Below, in pieces: positions 21,177 through 32,204 of a stretch of DNA of 64,000 bases. The position numbers and the translations under genes are program-made. Numbering within the stretch: the first letter of the stretch is position 1; each line of letters opens with the position of its first letter. The DNA is from Phlyctochytrium arcticum (lineage: Eukaryota; Chytridiomycota; Chytridiomycetes; Chytridiales; Chytridiaceae). A model generated the notes under the pieces. That model made no database searches and was not told where the DNA came from. It worked only from the letters and a program-made list of their open reading frames with translations. The stretch spans positions 992,001 through 1,056,000 of the forward strand of contig JAHLKI010000004.1 in NCBI GenBank assembly GCA_025602905.1, written 5' to 3'.

Positions 21177-21200
21177 CCGGGGTGCGCTGAGGTGCTCCCC

Positions 21201-23866
21201 CAGAACATCAGAGATAGGAACCCAGCTGTCGTTGGTTGAATCGCATCCTTGCCAGCGGACCAAATATTCTTTGCTGGTTTCAGTTTCATCCGTGAAACGT
21301 TCGTCCAAGATACGGTCAATTGGAATATCGTCGTCAGGATCCTCGGAGTAGATTTCGATAGCGGAGGGGCCAGTGGAATAGTTTCGTCAAATTCAACATC
21401 TCTGCTGAGGCAAAGCTTTTGCTGGACAGGATCCCAAAGTCGATATCCTTTGCGGTCCTCGAGATACCCTATGAGCTTGCATTTAGTGGCGCGAGCATTG
21501 AGTTTGCCTTGCTTCTTGAGTGGAAGGTTGAGAGCATATGCCTCGGACCAGATAGCCCGCAAGTTGCTGATGTCGGGTTTGTCACCGAACCAGAGTTCGT
21601 AAGGTGTAACTCCATTGTTGGAAGAGGTGGGACGCCGATTGCGCAGATATACGGCTGTCAATGCGAGACTGGCCCATAGGTGAAAAGGAATTTCGTAAGA
21701 GTGGAGCAAAGCGCGAACCATATCAAAAATGGTCCAGTTCAGTCGTTCCGCGACACCGTTCTGCTGGGGCGTATAAGCTATTGTGGATTCATGGAGGATA
21801 ACTTCATTTTCCAAGAGAGTTTTCAAGTCGCCCAAGTATTCACCGCCTCCATCGGTGCGCAGCGTCTTGATTTTGTGTCCCGATTCTTTCTCGACCTTGG
21901 CCTTGAAGAGTCTGAAACAGTCAATAGTTTCGTCTGTGTGTTCCCGAAAGTAAACCCAAGCCATGCGAGAGAAGTCGTCGACGAAAGTGATTGCATAGAG
22001 GGAACCAGAAGTAGATGGAACGCGTTGTGCGCCACACAAATCCGAGTGAATCAGTTCGAGTGGTTTTGTTGCACGCCGAGTTGCTTTGCCGAAGGGTTTC
22101 CGATGAGCCTTGCCAACAGAACATCCCTAACAAAGACGATCCGCCCGTAAAGCCTCCATGGTCGAAGAAAGTTCGTCGTTAATGCCTGTGGTGCACTTGG
22201 TGATTTTGGCAAGATCGAACTTGTTGAGGTGTCCCAGACGATGATGCCAGAGTCGAATTGCATCAAGATTGAGAGGCGAAGATTTAACTTGATATGCTGC
22301 CAGATCAGGAGAAGAGTGTTTGGCAGTACCAGTAAAGAAGTATTGATTATCACACCGTCGTCCGGAGGCAAGAGCAATAGTTGAGGTGTTGGATTCGTGT
22401 TGGTGACCATCACAGACGTAGACATCGCCAGTATTTCTAAAAACGACATCCTTGCCAGTGTCGGCTAACGCTGAAACCGAGATAAGATTGTGCTGAAGAT
22501 CCGGAACATGAAGAGCCGAATCCATAGGAAGAGCGGGGTCACCAATAGTAAGAGATCCTGATCCCGTCACGGCGATCCCCAAGGCTCACTGTAGAAGGAG
22601 ATTTCTCATAGTTTTCCAAGAGATTCTTGGAACTCACCATGTGACGAGATGCACCCGAATCAATCAAGAATGGTTGCTCAGACTGGGAGAAGCTGGCGAC
22701 TGCTGCGCGATTTTGACATTTCGCCTTGCGTGCTGGAAGTTCCAGGCATTTGTGGGTGTAGTGACCTTCCTTGTCACAGATAGAGCAAGTGACGCTGGTA
22801 GGCGCTTTCTTGGGTTGGCGTTTTCCGGTTTTGGATGGACCAGACTTCCTAGCAGCTGATTGTGGTTGGTTCACAACAAGAGCTTCTTCCAATTGCTTCT
22901 TGTTGCCGTTGCCACTAAGACGGAGAGCTGCTGACCTGATTGACGCCAAAGTTTCCAAGTTGACCTTGTTTGTGCTGATACATTCGCGAATGTGGTCGTC
23001 AAGCCGATACTTGTAGAGGAACACAGACTCCTTCTCCGTCATTTGAGGGATCTGTAAGTGCAAACGCATGAACTTATTAGTGTAATCAGCAATGTTCTTC
23101 GTTTTGGGCAAGTTCAGCAGTTGGATACGAATAGCCTCTTCATGGCCAGGAGGGGCCAACTCTCTAGTAAGGGCGTCTTTGAGAGCTACCCAGTTGTCGA
23201 TGCGTTGGGGATGACCGAAAGGAAAGCGAGAGTCATGAGAATCCCAAAAAGTTCAAGCGTAACCAGTGAAATGCGAAATTGCAAAGTGGAGTTGCTCCTG
23301 GGGCGGCGGATCAATTTTCGAGTAATAGTTATCGACTACCTTGAAAAACTCGAGCAATTTCTGCATTTCCCCAAAGTTGCCAGCAAATTTAGGGATAAGT
23401 GCTCGATATTGCTTGATGTGGGATTCGAGAATCCTAGAAGAAGTGTCGGAGATGTGGGCATCGCGTAACTCGCGTTTGGATGCTTCCGATACAGCGCCTT
23501 GATAGAGTTGGGCAGACGGGGCAGACGTAGGGTGAAATTCGCCGGGCGTGGTACGTCGTGGAGAGTTGTATGCCGGACGCAGATTCATACTGTATGAGAC
23601 ATCTGCTGTTCAAGGTCTTTGATACGTTGAGTTTGCTCGAGCAGCAGATGCTGGATGCGGTCATCGAGCGGGATGATTGGAGTGAAGAAGATGTTGTCGT
23701 CCGTGAGAGTCGCCTGGGTCTCTTCTGAAGAAAGTGGTTGTTTGCCTTTTCCCTTGTTCAGGACTGGGACTTCAGAAGACCCAACCGGGTTATTGATTTC
23801 AAATCCTTCCGGCTGTGAAGGTTGAGATTGGTCGAGTGCTTTCTTGGCGGCCCCACGAGTCATCAT
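21201..23866 (-). pseudogene. Copia-3 gag, protease and integrase part, with chromodomain-like segment
   Basis: It starts at 23866 with MMTRGAAKKALDQSQPSQ. Gag carries an in-frame TGA at 23253-23255 where Copia-2 has arginine (YA-stop-TFWDSHDSR). It continues with IADYTNKFMRLHLQIP, zinc knuckle CSICDKEGHYTHKC, protease motif LIDSGASRHMVSSK, integrase zinc site (LWHHRLGHLNKFD), core residues in HSDLCG, LRTDGGGEYLG and QQNGVAERLN, and GYLEDRKGYRLWD. After a frameshift near 21370 a chromodomain-like block follows (PIDRILDERF, KEYLVRWQGCDSTNDSWVP). Transposon B cuts the frame at GEHL. At least three frameshifts are present. Confidence 0.88.
21215..21340 (-). other. Chromodomain-like segment in Copia-3, complete
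   Basis: The block reads PIDRILDERFTDETETS then KEYLVRWQGCDSTNDSWVP and ISDVL. It has the chromodomain pattern: an I-D-R-I-L strand, the YLVRW strand, the SW(V/E)P turn and a C-terminal helix. The Trp of the aromatic cage is present. The usual Tyr of the KGY motif is Cys, so methyl-lysine binding is uncertain. It lies between integrase and reverse transcriptase. Confidence 0.7.
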
Positions 23867-23923
23867 TTCGTTTTGATCTAGAAAAAGGAAAGAAAAGAGC
23901 TAAGTAAAAAGGAAACAACAAAG

Positions 23924-24265
23924 TGAGGAAAGTATAGAAGAGTAGAGAGCTCAAGAGATAGGCGAAGAAGTAGTTTGTAGTTGCGCATGCCAGGGAAAAG
24001 ATACCCGGCTGGCTGCTTTTATATTCGATAGAAAGACGTTGTCGATCAACAACAGAGGATGTAAAGTTACAATGTAAAGATGATGAGAGTAAACTATCCT
24101 ATGATCATATCAAGCTAATGTACCGGGGCAACCAAGGGAACTTGGGACCTGGTGACAGGAACTGGGGAACTTAGACAGGGATCTATAGGAACAAATATAA
24201 TGGGAACTTGACTCGGATTCTTGGAGATCTGGAATGGTGAGCAATCCTAGTCTCCTCGTTCAACA
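23924..24265 (-). repeat. Copia-3 5' LTR, lacking its 3' end
   Basis: It matches 15682-16069 from TGAGGAAAG to CAACA on the plus strand. The terminal 42 bases, and with them the LTR/primer-site junction, are missing; gag leader sequence follows directly. Confidence 0.85.
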
Positions 24266-24270
24266 CTACC

Positions 24271-25534
24271 GCTCCTGCTGTGGGATATACTGTGCCACCC
24301 AGTGGCGCTGGATGGCGCGCCATTAGTAATGGCATGCGAAATTTTTGGTGCCAATGGCATGCTAATGTGCCACCTCGTGACATACCGGCGCCAACCACCA
24401 TAGCGGTAAGAGAGAAGGTACCCTATGCAATCTTCCATGATGACACGTCTCAAAGTCCTTGAGAAGCCATCCCGTGTAACAGTAGACGTTTTCTGATAGT
24501 AAGGACAAGGGGGTTTGTTGCCTTTTACCATGCCGGGGAACTGTAACTCTGGAATCCAAACATACACAGGCTGGGAATTGAAATTCGGGGTGAGATCTAG
24601 TGCTGAGAATACACATAAATGGAATAATATACCCTCAAGAAGAAATGAGACAGCACTGGGAACTCATTTGAAGGCGCCTCCTGACAGCCCAACGCAGTAT
24701 CTACTGTATAGGATGAACCCAGAAATCTTCGAATGGAAGGGGAACTTTGGCTCTGCTGCAGTATTCCACAACTTTCTTGATCCATGCATGGAAACTGTCC
24801 TGATTTTGAAAACGCTGTTTCTCCAGAAGCGGAAGCTCCTCCAAATCGCTCTTGGCAGCATCCATCAGCCTGCTGGGTACTTGCATAGATGTTGGAAACG
24901 GGTACGGTTGTCTCGCACCTCCTGGACCTCTTGTTCGCTTATGGGCTGCCAGCTGTGGGTGCCGGCCCTGTGTTTACTTGAGAGCTCGTATTCACATTTG
25001 AGACAGCATCGGAAGAATTTGTGGTAGGGGTAGTCGTGGACGGGGCAGCGGTATTACCAGCCGATGATGTAGCAGCTCTGTTTGTCGCTTCAGGCTGCTG
25101 TTGTGATTGACGGGAGAAGAAACTCTCCAACCTGCCCTTTTGCGAACCACCAGGTCCCATACTTTGGGACTTTGAATTGTGCTCTAAAACAAGAAAAGAT
25201 GCTGTCCGGAAACTTAACAAGGTAGTAAGACAGGGTCAGTATATTAGCACTTGAAAACAGCAAGTGTATTGGTTAGATGATGGTGGAAAACAAAAAGAAA
25301 TAAAATTTGATCTTGACCATGGCAGAGCTGCTTATCCAAGTCATTTTGCCATATTTGCTCAAAGTGAGCCATACTGCTCTGCTAGGTTAGGGTTACCCAA
25401 ACCCTTTAGCAACTGGAGCCACCGCGCGCCGCTCCGCTGGGACCTTTGGCAGACCGGAGCCGTTCCCCTGGGAGCTCTGGCAGGGCAATCCGCAATCCTG
25501 GGAGCAATGGCAAAAAACTGGTAGGCATTGAAGT
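24271..25534 (-). pseudogene. Unrecognised, decayed minus-strand coding region
   Basis: On the minus strand a frame from 25220 gives MGPGGSQKGRLESFFSRQSQ and then a Ser/Thr/Asn/Pro-rich stretch to 24939. After a frame change, 24886-24701 reads AAKSDLEELPLLEKQRFQ and FHAWIKKVVEYCSRAKVP. This looks like a low-complexity N-terminus followed by a helical domain of a transposon protein, but I recognise no family. The remainder (24271-24600 and 25221-25534) shows nothing clear. The stretch sits between Copia-3 and the gene starting near 32760. Confidence 0.3.
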
Positions 25535-26721
25535 CTAGCCAGAATAATGGGAAGTGATGGTCATGAAGTTCTCCCTGTAGAGTTGCATGCCGACTTTAAT
25601 GCCCTTGATGGTGATTCCATATAAGGCGTCCAGCAATCCAGCATGTAGACTATGTTGCATTAGAATTTCTACCCAAGTTTGGTGTGCCAACCAACAATGC
25701 CAGTAGTTCATGAGTCCTGGCTTATTCACAATGAATTGTCGGACGATCCCAACGTTACGGGCAATGAATGTCAACTTATTTTCATGCGTTTGCCCAAATT
25801 GCCAAAAGTTCCAACCTGACAGTTTTGTTTGAGATATGCGGTTCATTTTTCTCACAGCAAAGGTCGGTACAATTTGTCATTTCTCTTCCAAAAGTCCGAC
25901 CCGTACTTCGCCGTAAGGACTTGAGAAAAATTCTCCCATTCTTTGCTGACCTCACCCTCACCCACAGCATGTTGAAAATCCACCCCGGCGAGACAACAAG
26001 GTATCCGTTTTGGCCAGTTCCAAGCTCCATTGGGGCAGGCAATGCCGACGTTTTCTGCGTCTACACGAGCCGGATGTGTTGCATATTCGACCTGATGTAG
26101 CTCATCGCGGTACCTTGCAACAACAGTCTCGGTATGTTGTTCCTGACATCGGTGCATCCTACAGGAGCACTGAGCTTCATGCTGATCGTGAGTGATTAAC
26201 ATGGATGCCAAATGCTCGCGCTAAATAGTGCACTCATGACATGTTTGCTTTGCCTTGTCCGAACTCAATTTGAATCCAAGAAATGATGTTCTGCCAGGGC
26301 CATCTCCAAGGACGAAATGCATCACAAGAATGCATCGGCTGACTTGACCCGTATAGGCATCGTACAGTTCAAATCCACGACTCAACCGGTCAAGTTCATC
26401 ACGGATCATGTCCGTCCAATTGCTGATGGTTTGGTGCTGCTGCAACTCCAGGAGGCTGATAGGCGCCATCGCATGCGAGGTGAAACGATTGCGAATGCCA
26501 TGATGAAGTTCTGCAAGGGAGATTGCCAAGATATGCATGTTCTTCATTCGATGTTTGTGAATTTAAAAAGCACATCACCATCATGCGCTTGGTAAAATTC
26601 ATTCCAATGAGGTCGACTTGCTACAATGCTGGTAGCCCATGGAAAGCCGGTGTGCACATATGTCTTGACGGGGAAATTTTGCTCGTAATAGTCCTTAATT
26701 AATCTGCGGTATTCTCATTTC
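25535..26721 (-). pseudogene. Tnp2/Plavaka-like transposase, C-terminal part
   Basis: On the minus strand, 26700-26580 reads EYRRLIKDYYEQNFPVKTYV and PWATSIVASRPHWNEFYQAH. Then 26547-26221 gives ELDRLSRGFELYDAYTGQVS followed by FVLGDGPGRTSFLGFK and KQTCHECTI. That is the pattern of CMC transposases (YDAYT, then a GD motif, then CxxC). Further frames at 26211-25852 and 25855-25535 continue with frameshifts. Its N-terminal part lies at 32205-32760, beyond the inserted P-like element D. Confidence 0.5.
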
Positions 26722-26934
26722 CAACACCCCCAGGGTCCTCACAACCTCTAATTGGTGGCTCGGCAATGTGAAATGCGGCGCAGCATGTGGCACAGCCCCC
26801 AATTGTGCCTGACTGATTTTGAGTCATTGGTGGAGCACAGAGCTGTGACATAAGTAAGAGGAGTCTGTTGTGCTCTTCGATCACCATCTCCAGCATCAAC
26901 GAAACTTACTCCTTTTTTTGCAATTTACAAAACG

Positions 26935-27512
26935 ATGCCCAAGTCAATGAAGGACGAGCAACCCAAGAGGATCACCATTGTTGGGCTGACCAAGACCGAC
27001 AATGACAGAACCTGCGCCAAACACCCTAATGGGTGCGGTGTTACGCTTGCTGAACACGAGGAAGTCAAATTCGCAAGAGATTTCAGCCGCAACACTCGAA
27101 GTAGGTTAAAAGGATGCAGTTCTTGGTAATGGCATCAACTAAGTGCATTGTCTTATTCTCAGGCAGGAAAAGGTTTGCATGCGTCCGCGTGCTCCGTGGG
27201 GGCTGTTGTGTAGCCTTTGTTGGCAAAAGCGACCTCGAGGCATTTGTGAATTGGCGCGGGGTGAGGGGTCTAGTATCTACCATTGCACGGAAAAGCAAAG
27301 ATAAAGAGCGCCGTGCTGCCGGGTATAGCCGAAATGGATCGGCGACTGTCATTATTGTAGATGCATCTACGGATCTGAAATATAATCAATATCGACATCT
27401 CAACTCTAGCACGCATTTTGGTACAATGTTTGAGATCTGGTTGGAGATTTTTCAAGTGGTGATGAATGTCAGAGTAGGAGCGCCCGCGCATCCGATTTTA
27501 TTGATGTGTTAA
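26935..27512 (+). CDS. Small two-exon companion gene of element D
   Basis: The start ATG at 26935 is the first in the frame. Exon 1 (26935-27100) encodes MPKSMKDEQPKRITIVGL, then a Cys/His stretch TCAKHPNGCGVTLAEHEEV. A 62-bp intron (27101-27162, GTAGGT..TTCTCAG) is removed in phase 1 and exon 2 continues SRKRFACVRVLRGGCCVAF, DLEAFVNWRGVRGL and a basic stretch ARKSKDKERRAAG, to a stop at 27512. About 170 residues, with no frameshift, which stands out in this decayed region. It lies just inside the left end of D and converges with the transposase. I recognise no domain. A DNA-binding or regulatory accessory protein is conceivable but unproven. Confidence 0.55.
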
Positions 27513-27702
27513 AAGAAGAGAAAAAGTGAAAAGATGTAGATGAATGACAAAGATGGGTAACAGAGATGGAATGCGGCATGCCGAGGATGAATGCCAAAGA
27601 TGATTGATAAAGAGATGAAGGCTGTGGTAAAGATGATGATGATCTGAGCATGATAGTCGTTAGGGTCAAGATATACTAGGCCAAGAGTTCGAAAGAGATC
27701 TC

Positions 27703-30700
27703 TTACATCAGACTGTTCAAGATATGTCCTGGAGAGGGGTTTCCGTGCGGGAACGTTTGGATGGCAAAGATTCGGATGTGGGGCTTAGCACGTTCTGATC
27801 GATAGGGGCAAGTGGTTGACGGGAAGAGTTGGGTTGGGTGGACTACTCTTGCCATGATATCCCTCCCTGATGTGAAGAATCTTCTTACCGCAGTGAACGG
27901 CTGCACTGTGGGGTCAGACAGTGCCCTTTGTTCGGCAGCAGTTTGGTCTGCTTTTCTCTTGTTGGAAGTGTCGTTCCACTCAAGCATGATTGCGACAGAT
28001 TTGCTGTAAGTTTTGGGCTCATAGCTACGCCCTACAGGGATTGGTCGCGTGTACCCTATTACAGTACGATCTGTCATTTCAGACTATAGTGGTATCAAGT
28101 GTAAGCTTGGAGAAGAAAGTACGAGCAGCAATATGATATCACTCACTGCTTGTATGATGAGGAGTTTGGAAAGCGGGGTGTATGCTTCGTGTGGATACGC
28201 TTTTTGGATTAGGCCTCGTCCCGCTGAAGAAAGTGATGATTAGCGCGCCTAACTCGCACGGTACGTACAATCAAGGTCACAAACCTTTGCCAAGGATTGA
28301 CTTGAACTCTGAAAAATGGCATTGTACGTTGTTCGATTGGCGCCACCGATCATTAAAAAGGGGAAGGCGCTGCTGTGGATCAGTCACCTCCAAGTCATAT
28401 TCAATGTTCGACGGGTCTTTTTCCAAAAATGAGATGAGAGCGGAACGTCCAGAGCAGAGCATGAGAATAGCTTCCAGAAGTTTGGTAGGGAAACGTTTGG
28501 ACGGATCGTATGTAGGCACTGCTCTGTCGGTGTCCTTCTTGCGGCGTAGAAAAGGCAAGGCTCTCCATACATGAAAGAGAGCGACTTGTCAGAAAACCAG
28601 GTCTGCAAGCGCTTGATCCTTCTGACTTGTTCATCTTCCAACAAGCCTGACCGATCAAACGCCTCAAATCCTTCGTGCACAATTTCACAAAACTCAGCTT
28701 CCTTGACGTCGCCTTTCCCTTGGAACAACTGCTGGAGGGCATTGGAGAATCCAGCCTTTGCAGCCTTTACGTTCTGGGTGTCTCGCTGGTAATACCACTG
28801 ACCAAAAATCTTGTCATTCTCTGGATCTGCCGCAATTCACTGCCATGCTTCCTTGTCCAAAAACTCATCGTAGCCGTCGTCCACAACATGACTGATGATT
28901 CTCTTCATCACATGGTCAGGATCAATAGCCACGATGAATGGAAGACTTGGGTCGCATGGGTTTCGTTGTGGCACATATGGAGAATCCAGGAACTCCGGTC
29001 GTGCGAAGACCGACTTCTCGACCCGCATTGGGCTGAGCCAATGCCGAATCGTCTCGATGCCTCCCGTGAAGTTCTTCAGCCAAGCAAACAGACAAGAGGC
29101 CGTAAAAAGTCGATTGGTATCGATGGGTGTCTTGTCATCACCGCGGCTGCACAATCGGCCCGACTCGCCAACGTTGTGCCGCTCTTGCAGCCATCTCTCC
29201 ATTAGCAGACCGAATCGGCTAGAGTCTTCCCTTAGGTTGACGTCCGCAAACAATTGTACATAGCCAATGACCTGTTGGAAGAAAGAGGGATTTATGGAAC
29301 AGTCTGTGATGAACTCCTCCAACTTGGGAGGCAAAGTTGGTATGAAGGAGCAGTTAGTCCTTCCCTCTATCCGCATTTGAGGCCAAAAGATAATGGGGCA
29401 ATTCCTCAAGCATACTTGCAAGCAAGACTGCCCTGGTTTTGCCTTGCAAACTGGTCATTTCGTCCCGCCAGAGCTATAACATTGTGAATTTCTCATAGCT
29501 TGTTCAATAGAGTGAAAGGAAAGGTACTTGCTTGCGTTATGAACACGGCCTCAGGACGGCTATCCTGACTTACGCCAACTCCTTTCAGTCCAAGGGCATG
29601 AGAGTCGCCGTCGCAATTTATTGTAACGAGAGGGACATTCCTGTCTTTGAATTCTTGCAACAACATTGGTGTAATGTATTTGTTTTGGTCGTAGTTCGGG
29701 GCTGTGATGAAGCATGCATAGGCGATCCGCGAAAAGGATCGTTGCAAGTCGGAAATTGCCCAGACCTGCAAATTTTTAGCTCGTAGAAGGAGAAAGAGAG
29801 TAGTATCCAGGTAGACTTTCCAGATGTCTGCGCTGAATGTGCCCAATTCAGCTTGTATTCGCAATAACGTGCTCTGTTTGTCTGCAACCGTCGCGTCAGA
29901 CTCAAAATCGGAATTGTCTGCCTCTGTCGCGTCCGAGTCTAGGTCAGAATCTGTGTTGGGGGTCGCCGACTTGAGTTGATTTTGGTAAAACTTGCAGAGT
30001 TGTAGCGGCTCCTGCACCTATCAAACACAAATTAGACCCCTAAACGACTTCCAATATTCCAGTTCCTTGATCACATACCCTTACACTTAAATCTTCACTT
30101 TTCTGGATCTCATTTAAGTATGCAGCCAAAACTGCCGCTGGTCTTTGACTTGCGGGGCCTTTGACCACGCTAGCTTGCCATTTAGCGGCTAGTTTGGCAA
30201 TTTTTTTTTCTTTGGCTATCGCTTGCATTTTCTCCAGCAGTCGCGTAAGATATGACTCAAAAGAAGTCGAGTCTCCGTTGGCCAGAGTGCCGGGGTTGGT
30301 GGTCTGGACCGCGACGGCCAGCTGGTCACAATATAGTTCCCATAGATCAAGGTGTTTCTCAACCTACAAAGCCCAATGGTTAGACTCCAGTGCGATCATT
30401 TGCGCGCAGAAAACCATCTTACAATGTTGACTTCCTCATAGCCAGCGATCTGCTTGTTCAAGCCAGAACCGCAATCAATGGTACCTTTGACCCGCCCGTT
30501 AGATCTCAGCACGGTCGCAACTCCCGTATCGGTCTCGTCAAAGGAAATTGCACCGACAAGGCGCCTCTTCCCGATGAGGGCCTGCACACTGTGAAACTCC
30601 TTTGCTATGCTGTCAAGACGCTCAGCATCAAGTCTAATAACGTCCGGGGCCTTTGACCTGCGCATAATCTGGGTTTTGGACAAAGGGAGGATGAAGTTAC

Positions 30701-31817
30701 AGTCCCAATCTGCTGGCCACAGCACTTGATTCCTCCCTTGTCCTTGCCACCGTCTCCTCAATAAGAAGTCGTAGGCTTTAGTCCCGAATCGAGTCTGCAA
30801 CTCGTAGAAGAAATCTGACACCCGGTCGGTAAATATGGACGCGTTGGCCCCTCGAAAATCTTTAATGGTAAAAAACCGAAGCTGGTGCGCATTCTTAACG
30901 GTTTTGCCAAAATATCATAGGTTTGATTGCTCACTTGAGAAGAGATAAAGTCCCACAGGAATAAGTCCGTCGTCAAGCACCCAGACACCACAGCATCCAT
31001 TGCCTGAAGGGCGAGATCTGTGTGAGGGCTTTCGGTGACGGGTAGTTTGTCATGATACTTTGCGTATAGTTTTGCAGCCTTCAAAACGTGCTCCCGACCT
31101 GCCTAAATGATCAATGGTGCGTACTTTTCAATGACGTATACGGAAATGACCTGGGGCAAAAAGAAAGGAACACTTCTCATCCAACTCTTTCATCTTCTTT
31201 GCTTGCGTTGCTGTTTTGTTGATAAGTTGTTTACGAGTCCACGCATCATTGCGGATCATGCAATTCTGAAACTCCATCAAGGATTCATTATCTTGATGTG
31301 CTTGTAGAAGAGTGGCTTTTGCCTGTCGCAGTTCCGCTTTAGTTCTCGAGAGTTGATTGAGCAAAACTAGTTGCCAAGATGCATTAGATCATCACATCTT
31401 CTATGATTACAGTCCACTACAAATACCACTACTAACTAGTTGTTCTCTAGCATAAACTGCTTACTGCTTATCTTGACTTGGGGTTAGCTCCACATCCACT
31501 TCCGGTGCACTTTCTACTTCTCCATCCATGATGACTTGCAAGACTTGCAGAAAAGCGGACCCAGCCGCTGTTCTGAAGCTGATTTCCCGATTAAGTTTTT
31601 TGCTGTACACCTCCATGTGAAATCCTATTCCGCTTGGAGTGCACATGGTCATCTGGTTCACATTGCGATCATTGACAAGCATGACTTTGACAAACAGCAA
31701 ATCATCCTCGGATCTCGCAGGACTGGTATTAATGACTTCGGATTGTAGACGTTCAACCCTCAAGACTTCAAGAAAGTGTTTGATCAGATAGAGCCTGGGG
31801 ATATCGTCAGAAATCAT
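27703..31817 (-). pseudogene. P-element/THAP9-like transposase of element D
   Basis: The gene runs right to left through several exons or frame changes. 31817-31461 begins MISDDIPRLYLIKHF. 31364-31128 is a coiled coil (ELRQAKATLLQAHQDNESL). 31084-30396 gives LGAISFDET-type sequence: VGAISFDETDTGVATVL then VKGTIDCG, the first acidic motif of P transposases (SFDE..GxxDxG). 30017-29493 has VPLVTINCDGDSHALGLKG, the second. 29421-28837 has PFIVAIDPDHVMKRIISHVV, matching the D-P-x-H-x-x-K-R block. 28558-28277 has PLFNDRWRQSNNVQCHF, and 28077-27703 is the C-terminal part (YTRPIPVGRSYEP). An N-terminal THAP finger was not found. Exon borders are uncertain and some frames look broken. Confidence 0.55.
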
Positions 31818-32204
31818 AATGAAGTTGCTCTGATTTGGGATATCACCTTGTGTCAGGAGCCTGTTCTTGCTCGTCTGCTAATTGGACCTGTGGAAACAGC
31901 AGCATCCCTTCATGTCAAATCGAAGGACTCCCAAACCCGTGGTTGGTGAGTATGTATCGCGGGCGCATCACTGATTTGGTGGGCAAATTATGTCAGGTAG
32001 GATCTCGAAAATTGGGAATCTTCAATGTCATATAATGGACGCGTTGGCGTGCCGCGTTCCCCCCAGTGTTCCCGCGCGTTCTGATCTGAATCACCTGACG
32101 GCTGCGCAAGCTAAGCCCTGACTCATACCACTGCTGGAAATCTGCAGTGGGTTTTTAAAAATGCAAATCACAGGGGGGGGGTTGTGAGGACCCTGCAACA
32201 CGCC

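Larger units (their letters stand above)
17760..21190 (+). mobile_element. Transposon B: TIR DNA transposon of the same unassigned family as A
   Basis: The ends are exact 14-bp inverted repeats, TCAGCGCACCCCGG (17760-17773 and complement at 21177-21190). A 10-bp duplication, GGTGCTCCCC on the plus strand, flanks it (17750-17759 and 21191-21200). Excision with one copy restores the Copia-3 pol frame as GEHLDKWES. It is 3431 bp with one plus-strand gene. The terminal repeats are unlike those of A although the proteins are homologous, so these are two subfamilies. Confidence 0.85.
15682..24265 (-). mobile_element. Copia-3: Ty1/copia retrotransposon, split by transposon B
   Basis: LTRs stand at both ends and a 5-bp duplication, CTACC, flanks it (15677-15681 and 24266-24270). 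Without transposon B and its duplication the element is about 5.1 kb. The domain order on the minus strand is gag, protease, integrase, chromodomain-like segment, reverse transcriptase and RNase H. It is related to Copia-2 but has different LTRs. Frameshifts and stops show that it is dead. Confidence 0.88.
26731..32195 (-). mobile_element. Element D: P-element-like DNA transposon with two genes
   Basis: A 16-bp inverted repeat, CAGGGTCCTCACAACC, marks the ends (26731-26746 and complement at 32180-32195). The flanks are CAACACCCC (26722-26730) and CAACACGCC (32196-32204), an 8-9 bp duplication with one difference. The element is 5465 bp. It holds a P/THAP9-like transposase on the minus strand and a small two-exon gene on the plus strand. 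It splits a Tnp2/Plavaka-like gene. Confidence 0.7.

Noticed and set aside
25264..25524. Plus-strand open frame of 86 codons
   Set aside because: Low-complexity, no homology pattern, and flanked by minus-strand relics.
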